Under the pieces are notes generated by a model. It was not told the DNA's origin and made no database searches. It saw only the letters and a list, made by a program, of their open reading frames with translations. The position numbers and the translations under genes were made by a program. From Rhinopomastus cyanomelas (taxonomy: Eukaryota; Chordata; Aves; Bucerotiformes; Rhinopomastidae), in NCBI GenBank assembly GCA_013400115.1, contig VXBP01000359.1, forward strand, positions 682,001 to 746,000: DNA of 64,000 bases. The letters are read 5' to 3'. Of the stretch, positions 12,009 to 22,400 are shown piece by piece. Each line of letters opens with the position of its first letter. The first letter of the stretch is position 1.

Positions 12009-12631
12009 AAACACACCGAAAGCCAACAGGGGGACGTGCAGGGAGCCAAAGGCTCCCTGCCCCTTGGAGAACAGAGTGTTCCTACCTGCTCACCCCATCC
12101 AGGGCAGGAAATGAGGCAGTACTTTTCCACAGGAGCAGTGCTCTCGGCTCTGCCTGCGCAGAACCAGCTCCAGAACGCAGACACTGAGTGGAGGAACTGT
12201 CCTCTGTGCCCTCACCGATGGCTCTGCGGGGAGTTGGCTGCACATGTTCCGTTTGTGCCGAGCCGTGTGCCATTAGAAAGCCGGACCTTTGTAGGTCACA
12301 GTGGCCTTACTGTGTTCTGTCAGTGGCCTCTTTGGTTCAGAAGTAATATCTGTGACACTGACCCCTGCTAATGGTTAAAAGAGACTCCACAGAAACCATC
12401 TGGGGACAAACCTGCACACACACAAAAAAAGCAATCTTACCTCTGGTGGAAATTGTTTGTGCTGTAGAGCTTGAGCCCGAAAGCATCCTGAATTATTTGA
12501 GAGATTCTTGCCTTTTCTCCCCAGATTTTGGCTGCTGGTGCAAGCCTTAACGTTTCAGTCTCGTGTATCTTTTAAGGTTAATTATGTAAGTGTCCAAACT
12601 TTTTAAAGATGCATTTTTTATACAGACATAC

Positions 12632-12666
<35 letters not shown>

Positions 12667-13489
12667 AAACACCACTTTTTATAGTCATGAATGCTGCTGT
12701 AGTGGGTATGTGAGACCTGCTGAAAACTTATCCTGCAGGATTTTATCTTCCTTTAGGCTCAAAAGAGTGGTTTTATTCTGACTTTATCACCTACTGATGA
12801 TGCTGTGCCGGCACAGCCCACCCTTAGCAGAAAGACTGGGGGAAAAGAACGTGAGGTAGTCGTATGCTGACACCCACTACACAAATAATAATGAATTATT
12901 GTTGGTGTTGTTATGCTGTAGTCTGTCAACTGGTGGTTTGCCTGGGCAGGCAGCGTTCTGCAGGGGTGATGCTGTGAGCTTCTGATAGAGGCAACCTTTT
13001 AGGTCCTGTTGAGGTGCAGATGGCTCTTCAGGAGCCACTTTCTTGCTGCTGCTGCTGCTTCTTGTAAAGCAGATAGGAACAGCACCCAGTGAAATCATCA
13101 GGCACATCCGAGACAGGCAAAAGTGCTTTGTGTTCTCCTAAATGAGATAGAAGCCTTGATAATGAACTTATTCCTGCTGGCTCTAGGTCTCCTGCTTCAG
13201 TGCCAGCTCAGCTCTGGCTGTGACATCCCAGGCACTGGCCTCTGCCTTTCTGGAGTGTCTGTGACTTGCAGGAGTCCAGTAAGTGTTAAACACCTGGCTT
13301 GGCTGAGTTATGCAACGTTTGCTGTAGTCACTGGACCTCTGTAGGCTCTTGAAGGGCTCTGCAGTTGGCTCTGGAGCGTCTGTAGCACAACTTAAATCCA
13401 CACCAGCCCCTGGGGACCTGAAGTGCTGTTCCACAGCAGCAGATTTCAGTGCTACAACTAAGTGCACTGATATGTTAACAACCTCAGCT
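12009..13489. other. Spacer between the two direct repeats
   Basis: About 1.5 kb of unique sequence between the two copies of the unclassified repeat. It contains the TG/TA microsatellite and a short (CTG)n run at 13,044-13,060. No coding gene is recognised, nor integrase or polymerase motifs that would make the repeats LTRs of an internal element. Confidence 0.4.
12631..12667. repeat. (TG)n(TA)n compound microsatellite
   Basis: Nine TG units are followed directly by nine TA units, a common vertebrate compound dinucleotide array likely to be length-polymorphic. Confidence 0.97.
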
Positions 13490-13599
13490 GGCTGCACACG
13501 GGTCTCCAGGCAGGACAGGATCCCCCCGTTCCCCGAGAGGCTCCCCAAGACTCTCTGCCTCACTGGACACCACAGAGCCACTGGGGCAGAAACCCACTG
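13490..13599 (+). repeat. Unclassified direct repeat, copy 2
   Basis: Partner of the segment at 11,897-12,008. It starts GGCTGCACACGGGTCTCCAG and ends GGGGCAGAAACCCACT. The flanks beyond the ends do not match those of copy 1, so the duplicated unit is about 110 bp. Source unknown: it could be a dispersed repeat family not seen elsewhere in this window, or a local duplication. Confidence 0.88.
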
Positions 13600-13827
13600 G
13601 TCTACGTGTATTTGTAAATCCAAACAGCACTGCTCAAGTATAAGCATCAATAATGTGGGCTGTACCTTGAGAAGTGAGATGTGCCTGGGCTTGGCTAGGA
13701 TTGTTTAGAAGCTGTTAGCCCAGTGCCTGAATTTTAGCATGCCGTTTCAGTAGAGTGCGCAGAGCAGAGCCTGCTAAGAGTGAAACCTCTTCTGATCAAG
13801 AAATGAAATTTATATGCCCCCTCCCTG

Positions 13828-13952
13828 AGGCCAGGGTGGGTAAGGCTTTGAGCCACTGGGTCTAGTAAGAGGCATCCCTGCTCATGACAGGGAGGTGGAT
13901 TAGATGATCTCTGAGGTCCCTTCCAGCCTAAAGCATCCTGTGATTCTGTGAT
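13828..13952 (+). mobile_element. CR1 3' end fragment
   Basis: Shows AGGCCAGGGTGGGTAAGGCT, GGGTCTAGTAAGAGG, then GATGATCTCTGAGGTCCCTT and CCAGCCTAAAGCATCCTGTG with a TTCTGTGAT tail. Same subfamily type as the copies at 2.5 and 25.2 kb. Confidence 0.9.
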
Positions 13953-15555
13953 CTCTGCTGCTCCTTCGCTGGCAACCCCAGCAGCCCCCTCCAGACAGAA
14001 GCTTTTCCCCACAAGTAAACTTTGACCAGCCCCACTGTGATTTGAAATCTTGTCCCCTTCTCTTTGGTTGCTTTGTGCATCCTGGTCAGTGACTACCTGC
14101 TGCATTAAGGGCAGGAGCGCCCCGACTGTCTCCAGGACCTTTAAGAAGCTGAGGTTTTGTTATGGATCCATTACAAACCTGGCACTAAACCTTCATTTTT
14201 ATTTTGCCTTGACATTTAGGTTTCAGACCATTTCCTCACAGATTGTAAACATGCCGCTCCACGAGCAGCGCAGCTAATGGTGCCTGCTCTGCCACGCGTT
14301 TCTCTCTCGTTGGTTGGGTTCCCCGGTGTCCAGGATGATGTAAACTCCTTCCCAAGTTGTTCACTGTGCTTGGGGTTGGCCTCTCTCATTTCTGACCATC
14401 CTCCACACTCCCTTATGTGGGAACTCCTTGTGTGCTGTAGCTTTTCTCCTCTTAGCAAGGTCTCTTTCCTCACTGAAGGTTCCTTGTACTTGCTGACCGA
14501 GTCAACGTGGTTTGGTAGCCACGTGCCTCTCATGGTTCGGATCAGTCAGAAGGTGTTAGGAGCAGGTGAACACGCGCAGCTATCAGAAGCCAGAATAAAA
14601 CCACAAGTTTTTCCCTTTTCCTATCTTCCTTAGTTCCAAGTTTGTTCCTTGGCCTCCCCAGTCACAGTTTGGGCATGCAGCAGCAGTTCGTGTGTCCAGA
14701 ACAAGGCACCACCAGAATTGTCAAGGAGATGTCCCAGCCTCGGCCCTTCTTGAAACCTGAATTCAATTATTTATCGATAAAATCCCCGTGACAGTTAATT
14801 TGCTTCAGTATTTGGCTTCTTCAGTGGAAGGTAGTGTCGTGTCAGATACAGGAAGGAGCAAGAGGTTCAGTGGAATGCCCTTTCATTCTCTGACTAAGCT
14901 GTGCGTAGGAAGAGGCTTCTTTTATTGCAATTTTTCCTTTCGCTGTGTTGGAGCTCTCTAAAAAACTGCCACATTCATTGTCAGTATCTGCTTTAAAAGC
15001 CTTATGGAAAACATGCAGCTCCTTAAGTTCCTTTCAAATTAATTGCATTATTGGAAAGTTGGCTTTTCCAGTCTTTTCTGGTATTTTCAGGAAGGAAAAG
15101 CTGAAAATCAAACAGGAATGTGTGTGCTCACTTGTCCTCTGGCTTTTGAGTGGGTGCTGCCAGCCGATCACCGGTGAGACAGTGGATTCAGTGAAATTTA
15201 TTTCAGCAAATATCCTACAAAATACCATGTGTTATTAAATGGAATTTGTTTCTTTCTGTTCAAAGTTCAGCAGATCAAGATTTGTGTCTCATCAGGTCCT
15301 TTGCTAAACCCCTACTAGGTGCAGCAACCTCTACCAGCAGGAAACTGTGGTGACCTATCTATAGAGAAAGCATCATCTTAACTGACACCCGTGAGCACCC
15401 AACCCAAAGCTCACAGAAGTCAGTGCAAAGTCTTGCATGAAGAATAATTCTGTGATTCTAATTTATGTGGGCTTTGTGCCCACAGTCCACTCATAGGATT
15501 CCTCCAGGCACTCTTATTTATTATTGCAGATGTTCTGTTCCAAGTCAGTGTTCAG
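13953..15555. other. Unique non-coding stretch
   Basis: No repeat is recognised. Frames of up to about 118 codons at 14,216-14,633 overlap on opposite strands without recognisable domains. Confidence 0.4.
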
Positions 15556-15624
15556 ATGTTTGGGTCGACGGTTGGACTTTATGATCCTGGCAGTCTCTTC
15601 CAACCTTAATGACTCTATTTCTCG
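15556..15624 (+). mobile_element. Short CR1 3' tip
   Basis: Contains GGTCGACGGTTGGACTTTAT, GATCCTGGCAGTCTCTTCC and AACCTTAATGACTCTATTTC, matching the last ~70 bp of an older CR1 subfamily. Confidence 0.8.
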
Positions 15625-16670
15625 AAACCTGCTATGCTAAATCATCTCTGCCTGCTCTGTGTTCCTCAAACAGCACTTAAAAACCAGAGCTACAGAATGT
15701 TTCTGTATTGTCTTTGATCTCTGACATTGGGCTGGCAGCCTCTTGGCAGTAATCACACTCATGAGACTTCCACCCTCTTACCTGGAGGGGAGATCCTGCA
15801 GTTTGCTTTCCTGTCCATCTCTGTACAGATGTAGCTGAGCGACTTTGAGACCAAGTCTTGGGAGAAAATCCTGTTGAATTTAACACAGAGTGGTTTTAGC
15901 TTGTTTGCGTCATTCTGCTCAACTGATCCAGGCATCCCTAACTGCTATAAATATTGCTTTGTGATCTTCCCAGCAAACCCCGACGTCGCATTTAGCTCTC
16001 GCAGACGATGAAACAAACCAAAACATGAGGGAGCTGGGATATTTGAAAGCGCTGCACGATTTGCAGTCTGCACTAAGCAAAAACAATCCCTCTACGTTGC
16101 TGGTGTGACCACTCCAAAGGGAAGGTCTGCTCTGGTTCCTGTAGAAATCCATTGAATGAACTTTACAGCATCATTTATTCCACCTGTATTGATTAACAGA
16201 TTCCCTGAGACAAGGAGGAATATTCTTACCATAACAGCATGTTGGCAGAGGGTTGGACTTCAGGGCTTCCTTGCAGCATGAGGTCTGTGACCAGATGTGA
16301 GAGCCAAAGGCACGGGGCAAATACTGAGTGCTGTAACCCCCAGCCATGCCTTTGTCAGCAGTTTATTGCACTGGTTTACAGGACCTGAAAGTTTGTCTAA
16401 GGAAAAGTGGAAGAAATGTACAGGAAAGTGTGGCTGATCCATTTTTAAAGAGCTGTGCTGAGATGCTGCAGCAGTCCCTGCTTTGAGTAAGCCAAAGGCA
16501 TCCCGGAACTTTCCTTACGTTCCGTACATTGCATTTTGAGAGAGGAATTTGAAAAGCAGTCTGAGTGGAAACAGGAGTGAAACCAAGACAGGTTGTCAGT
16601 CAGGGGAAACTGGCTGAGGGTAATTAAAGGAGCTGCCCTAATGAGCTGTGGATCTTAGCGCGTTAATTAC
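15625..16670. other. Unique non-coding stretch
   Basis: No repeat or gene is recognised. A weak GGTTGGACTTCAGGGC string at 16,250 resembles a CR1 end but is not extended enough to call. Confidence 0.4.
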
Positions 16671-16729
16671 TGGGGCAGTTGGAACTGGATGATGGTTCCT
16701 TCCAACCCTGAGTGATTCTGATTCCATGG
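16671..16729 (+). mobile_element. Short CR1 3' tip (first of a tandem pair)
   Basis: TGGGGCAGTTGGAACTGGAT, then GATGGTTCCTTCCAACCC and a TGATTCTGATTCCATGG tail. It is followed only 9 bp later by another CR1 end in the same orientation. Confidence 0.8.
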
Positions 16730-16738
16730 CTTCTCCAG

Positions 16739-16818
16739 TGAGGTGAGCCTGCTCTGGAAGGGGGATTGGACTAGATGATCTTTCAAGGTCCCTTCCAATC
16801 CCTGATGATCTGTGAATT
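16739..16818 (+). mobile_element. Short CR1 3' tip (second of a tandem pair)
   Basis: Has the common-family end GAGCCTGCTCTGGAAGGGGG, ATTGGACTAGATGATCTTTC and CCAATCCCTGATGATCTGTG. It is better preserved than its left neighbour, so it probably inserted later, next to or into the older tail. Confidence 0.92.
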
Positions 16819-18329
16819 AGCCACCTTCCAGCTTAGACCGAGTTTAAAAAGGAGGGAAAATCTACTGTAGCTCCCACCTGCCTGTCTGCACTGCTCACCA
16901 GGAGCCCAGGCAAGAAGTCAAGTCACCTCCAAACCCGCCTTTGTGGTTATATGGGGCTTTCTCTTTCCCCAAGTTCAGGCTGCTGTTGGTTCCCCTGGTC
17001 CCACGGCAGCTCTGGCTTCCGCATAGCCAGAACCAGGCACAAAGTGCCACAGAGGCAGGGTGCTGGCTAATGGGGCTGCTTGTGTGCAGAGAGTCAGACC
17101 TCATCCGTAACTCATCCTGCCTGCTCCTCCATGCCTTCCTCTGCCCATCCAAACAAGACAGAGCAGCTACTCTGCGTCTCCAGGAGCGGTTGGCGACGTT
17201 GGCCAATTATTTGCAGCGCCCCAAAGCAAACTGGGAGACGTCATCAAATTGGGAAGCTCATGGATTTTGCCTCCTGTCACCAGAAAGGTGCCTTTCTCTA
17301 GTCTCTGGAGGCTTTGGCAGATCAATTCTTTTGCACGGGAAAGGAGATGAGAAACAAGCCATCAGGTACTCCGTGCGCGGGATAGACAGATGGAGACGGT
17401 AGTGTCTGTCTGCTACGGGGAATTGTCAGAGGGGCACAACTCATCGCACTGTTTCTTAGAGGGCTTCATTTGCTGCTGGTAAATAATCTATTTTTTATTA
17501 CCTCCCATCCCCAGATTGTCAACACTCTCAGCTTTTTGCCACAGCTAATTAGACAGGCAAAAGCCTTATAGCCTAAAGAACAAGTCAGAACTAAGCACCT
17601 GCCAAAATAGCTGCCTTTCTCTTTTTTTTGTAAGAGCCAGAATGTCAAAGAGCGAGGGGGCTGCAGATCACATTGGAACGCTTTGAGCATCAATACGATG
17701 ATTAGACCCGTGAGGCAAAGCGGTCGGCGTTTCTCTCAGACTCACCGCTGAGGCAAGGCCAGAGAAAACTCTGCTAGATAAACCCGGCTGTGCAACGGTA
17801 CCAAAACTAATTATTCTGCTGAACTCTCGGAGAAGTCTGCCAGGGGTGCGTCGCCATGGCGCGCTCAGCACGGCCACTTCTGCTCGGGGAGCCAGTATCA
17901 GATCGCACGTTCGAACGCAGCCTCTTTGCGTAAAGTAGAACTTCCAGAAGAGATCCATCAGAACCAAAGCAAAGACAGACCTCGCCGTTAGCCAGCCGTG
18001 GTGGGTTTGGCAGGCAGCAGGGGTGGTTCATTCTCTTTTGTATTGTGGCTTTTCCTGTTTGTTTTCTCCATCTGTTATTTAAAAATCCCACTTCAAACAG
18101 TTAATGCAGGAGATGCTCCAGCGGGCTCTGCACTGAGGACAAAAGGCACCGACCGATGCCCGCCGTGTCAGGCGCGTCACGGTTACAGACTGCAAGCAGA
18201 TCGCAGAGGTGTCCTTGCAGTGTCAGGGTCCCAAGTCCCACTTTCTGGGGTGCCCGACCCAGGCTGATCTTCACCTCTGCAGCACCTTGAGGTTTTTCCC
18301 TACTGAAGGAACTACTCGTTCTTCAAGAC
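16819..18329. other. Unique stretch with a moderately CpG-rich part
   Basis: No gene is recognised. Around 17,690-17,950 CpG dinucleotides are more frequent than in neighbouring DNA (for example GTGCGTCGCCATGGCGCGCT near 17,846). A frame of 153 codons at 16,941-17,402 has an unremarkable composition and overlaps an opposite-strand frame, so I treat it as chance. Confidence 0.4.
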
Positions 18330-18758
18330 CAGGAGAAGATGGTGGAGCATCTCCCTTATGAGGAGAGGCTGAGGGAGCTGGGTCGCTTGAGCTTGGAGAG
18401 GAGGAGACTGAGGGGTGACCTCATTAGTGTCTATAAATGTGTGAGGGGTGGGTGTCAGGAGTATGGAGCCCGGCTCTGCTCAGTGTCATCTAGTGATAGG
18501 ACAAGGGGCAGTGGGTGTCAGCTGGAACAGAGGAGGTTCCATATGAATATCAGAAAGAACTTCTTCTTGGTGAGGGTGACAGAGCACTGGGAGAGGCTGC
18601 CCAGGGTAGTTGTGCAGCCTCCTTCTCTGGAGATGTTTAAGACCCGTCTGGATGTGTTCCTGTGTGACTTGGTCTAGGTGATGCTGCTATGGCTGGGGGA
18701 TTAGACTGGGTGATCTTTCGAGGTCCCTTCCAATCCCTAATGATTCTGTGATTCTAAG
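18330..18758 (+). mobile_element. CR1 fragment, RT C-terminus plus 3' UTR
   Basis: Open from 18,339 to 18,677 for 112 codons. The translation shows the CR1 ORF2 end: YEERLRELGRLSLERRRLRG, SDRTRGSGCQLEQRRFHMN and the terminal LDVFLCDLV, where the natural ORF2 stop follows. The 3' UTR ends in CCAATCCCTAATGATTCTG plus a GATTCTAAGAT tail. The frame is unusually intact for this window, suggesting a recent insertion, but the catalytic domain is absent. Confidence 0.96.
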
Positions 18759-20242
18759 ATATCGTGGCTCTATAAACCAAATATGAGTTATGCACCATTC
18801 AGATACTTGGAGGAGGAGATGGTGGTAGAGCTACCAGAGAGTGCAAATGGCTGCCAGACGAGAATGGGAACTCAGCCTAGTGGGACTGTCACTACTTAAA
18901 TAAAGTGGTGCAATCGCTTTCCGTGGTTACGAGCTCCAGCACCTATTTGTACCTTTGGAAGCCATCCCAGAATTTGCTGACTTGTTATTTCTCATCGGGG
19001 ACCCTGCTCTCTCAGTTCAAGTGAATAACCTGCTTTTTCCTTATATTAACTTTCAATTCAATAACTTCCTGGACTTTCATGGTTTGGGTATTGCAGAGGT
19101 GGAGATGGAATGGAGTTCAAGCAAGGGGAGTCAAGATATATCATCTGCCCACAGTGAAGCATAAGCAGTCACCAGCTATCACCATATATTGTTCAGTGAC
19201 GTTGATGTTCTGGGAAAAAAACTCTTGGAGTGAAAATAGTATGGATAAAAACTCTGCAGACGGTGAGGTTGCTCTTCCTGATTGAACAGGAGGTGATAAA
19301 TTTACTTTGACTCCATTTATAGGCAGAGTCTGGTTTTATATTGATTCACTGCCCTTAAAAAAAATTTAAGTCCAAATAATTTAGGGAGGCAAGAGAACCC
19401 GCTCTAGTCTGTCACTGGCTTCCCAAGTAGCAGAATTTAGAGTTACTCTTTCTTATTGTCTTCAACACAGAAGATGATCCCTCTAACTTTACTAGTTCCT
19501 CTCTGCAGAGCTGTGATGTATTCTGAAACCAGCAGCACCTTGAGAAACAGGTGAAGCCTTGTCTCTCGTGTGAAATAACTCTGCCTCAAGCTCAGGCTCC
19601 AGTGCAAGGCCATGCTCTTCACAGAGGAACCGCTTCTGCAGAGCTTAGGGCTCTATCACCCGCCCTGTGCACAGGGAAGGATTTGTGGCCGTGGGTGTGC
19701 AGAAGATGCTTTCTGGTAACTCTGCTCTTCTGCCGCTGCGGAAGAATCGCTCGCACGGTGCATCCCATGTCTTGGGGTGGAACAAGGCATTACAGGCTGT
19801 CAGAACAGCTTTTAGTTCTTGTAGTTCCCTTGAATCTTCAAAATCCAGGCTCTCGTGTCTCCCCTGCAAGGAAGGGAGAGGGTTCCTGTCATCATTTATT
19901 TCTGTTTGTAATCTCTTCTAGTATTTTCTCTCACGGGGAGAAATGTCTGTTAGAAACGGGCAGGGCTCTACAGCTGTGGTCTGGCTTTGCCGTTTGAAGT
20001 TGATAGGTCTGCTGAGAAAGCCCTGAAGTTGCCTAAAGCAGAGAGATAAACACGAGGGTGAGCAGTGGGGCAGACTGAACTAAAACTGGACAGTGCCTTG
20101 TGTGCCCACAGCAGATAAAGGACGTGAAAATCAGGACAGAAGACCTTGTGGCCACTCTCAGCACAGTGGGTGCACAGCAGAGAGTGGGAAAGGGATGAGT
20201 AGGAGCTGAAGTGGTCTTGCTCTCGCTGTTTCAGACATGCAC
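18759..20242. other. Unique non-coding stretch
   Basis: No repeat is recognised. Frames of 68-148 codons at 18,955-19,997 are overlapping and of chance character. An A8 run at 19,358-19,365 is the only low-complexity feature. Confidence 0.4.
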
Positions 20243-20605
20243 ACAGAGTCATGGAATGCACTGCGTTGGAAGGGACATTGAAAGCTCATCTGGTCCAGCC
20301 CCCTGCAGTGAGTAGGGATGTCTTCAGCTAGAGCAGGTTTTTCTGAACCTCATCCATCCTGACCATGAATCAAGGGTGGGTTTCCCTCGCTTCTCTAGGC
20401 AACCTGTTCCACCCTCGCTGTGCAAAACTCCTTCCTTGTATCTAATCTAGATCTCCCCTCTTAATTTAAAACTATCACCTCTGATCCTGTCATAACTGAC
20501 CCTGCTAGAAAGTCCCTCCCCGTCTTTCTCATAGTCCCTCCCTCTCATCTTTCTCCCTTTAAGTACCAAAAGGCTGCAGAAAGGCCACCTTGGACACCCC
20601 TTAGG
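20243..20605 (-). mobile_element. Old CR1 fragment (minus)
   Basis: A diverged reverse-complement CR1: CAGAGTCATGGAATGCACTG, GGAAGGGACATTGAAAGCTC, then TCTCTAGGCAACCTGTTCC, CCTTGTATCTAATCTAGATC and TTTCTCCCTTTAAGTACC. Many substitutions and the loss of small blocks mark it as one of the oldest copies here. A TCATAGAATCAC string at 20,663 may be the start of another lost copy. Confidence 0.85.
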
Positions 20606-22179
20606 TACATAGACCGCTCTGTCAACCTCTTCTTGTATTTCCTCCTTTTTTTTTTAATTAATCATAGAATCACTAGCTGGAGCTGTTGGATTAAGAGCTC
20701 AGTGGTGGGGCCATGCTGAGATGACACACACAGAGCCAAAGCAGTCTCCAATGCACTTCCACCTCTCCTGGCAGCTGGGTTAAGCTGTCTCAGAAATCCC
20801 AGCCTTGGCAGGGAAGTCACCACCTTTCCTGGTTCCCCCAGCCTGGAACTGCTTTCCCTCCCTGCCAGGGCTTGAGGGAAAAGCACCCAGTGCTCCTGTT
20901 TGAAGGAGCAAAGCTTTGCTTTCCTTTGCTTCAGTTTAAACAAGGGCACGTGCACGTCGCCGATGGTTTTTCCCCGCCTGTGTTTTTAGCCGTCGTAGGT
21001 TGTGTCTGTAGGAGCAGTGGCTGATCCGTTGTTTAGGGGTTGTTTGTTTTCAGGGCAACGTGTGGGTCATTCGTGGTCCTTTCCTATGGCAGAGGCTGTT
21101 GTTACCAGTGTGGTGCTTTCTTCCCTGTGTGGAAGCACAGATTGCTGAAGGTCTGTGATGTGATGGCTGGACAAGATGACCTTTAGAGGTATGTTCGGTG
21201 ATTCTATAAATGGGGCCTGGCTCCATTCAAGGGGCACTTCTCTGCTAAAACAACTTCCAAAGCCTCTTCCCCTTTGGAACTGGCCAGTGCAAGCCCTGCA
21301 TGCAAAAGGTGTGAGTCTGTTTATCTCTAATTAACCAGAGCTGGTCTTTCAAAGTATCTGAGGCATGTGAAAGCCAAGAGGATGGAGCAAAGCTCTGTAT
21401 GGTCTCAAAAGAAATGAATTTGCTTTTCAAGGGGAGTTAGTGAGGTTAGACAGAGGCTTGACTTGTGCTGTTGGGGCTCCAAAGCCAAGTCCGTGTTGTA
21501 GTGTCTGTGCACAGTGGGGCTAAGATGTTAGAGGGGCACGTGTGTTTCCTTTCCTTGAAGTTTGTCAGGTGAGAAGCACCTCACTACCTCAGAGCAGCAC
21601 TGAGGACATCCACAGGGCTGGAGGAGCAGCTCAGGCTGCATCATCCCTTCAGGCCTGGGCAGAGCAGGTCAAAGGACCGGAGGTGTGACCTCTGGCCGTG
21701 CTCTCTGTACCTCCTCTCCCCCCACCCACCACAATCAGCTTATTTGCTTTATCCAGACACAGAGACCAGCCCTGGGTTTGAATCCTTCCTGTTGCAGTGG
21801 GGTTTCTGTCTCAATTAGTGACTTTAGGCAGCACTGGAGTTCAACGAGGAGGAGCAGGGACTCGGCTGGAAGTGGCAGTTTGCCTGCCAAACTGTCACCT
21901 GAGGTGTTTTCAGATGAGGATGTCTGCAGAAATTACACTGAAGCTTGGCATCAGCAGGCAAAGCTGCTCTCTTAAATCTACTTCTGACTAATACAGGCAG
22001 CGTAGTCTGTCGCCCCATTAAGAAGCAGCAGCTGCACTGAAAAAAAGGGTGGAATGCTTTAGAAGCCAGGTTTATTACCAGCAAAGAAATCTCTCTCCCA
22101 GAGTCAGTCAGCTGCTGCAAACTAACTCATTTGCCTCGTGTTTCCCCATCCATTTCATTCTGAAATGGTGCCTCAGAGG
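20606..22179. other. Mostly unique non-coding stretch
   Basis: Apart from the weak CR1 tip at 21.16 kb nothing is recognised. There is a T10 run at 20,647-20,656. Confidence 0.4.
21160..21210 (+). mobile_element. Possible short CR1 3' tip
   Basis: GTGATGGCTGGACAAGATGA, CCTTTAGAGGTATGTTC and GGTGATTCTATAAAT follow the layout of a CR1 end, but only about 50 bp with many differences. Tentative. Confidence 0.55.
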
Positions 22180-22400
22180 GTGGACAGAAGGAAAACCTCC
22201 ACAGAAAGGGTCGTCAGGGCTTGGAACAGGCTGCCCAGGGAGGGGGTTGAATCCCACTGGTTGGATGTGTTTTGAAGTCATGGAGACCTGGAGCTTAGGG
22301 ACCAGGCTGTGGGACAGCTGGGTTAATGGTTGGACTCTTATGATCTTGGAGGTCTTTTTCAACCTAAACAATTCTGTGTTTCCGTGATTCTCTGATTCTT
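22180..22400 (+). mobile_element. CR1 3' fragment, older subfamily
   Basis: Contains AAAGGGTCGTCAGGGCTTGG, AACAGGCTGCCCAGGGAGG, TTGGACTCTTATGATCTTGG, then TTTTTCAACCTAAACAATTC and repeated TTCTGTG / TTCCGTGA / TTCTCTGA tail units. Its tail matches the element at 0.8-1.5 kb. Confidence 0.93.

Noticed and set aside
12009..13489. Direct repeats at 11.9 and 13.5 kb as LTRs of a small retroelement
   Set aside because: No TG...CA ends, primer binding site, polypurine tract or coding motif between them; kept only as an unclassified repeat pair.
20660..20690. TCATAGAATCACTAG string
   Set aside because: About 15 bp of CR1-end similarity only, next to an older CR1; too short to call separately.
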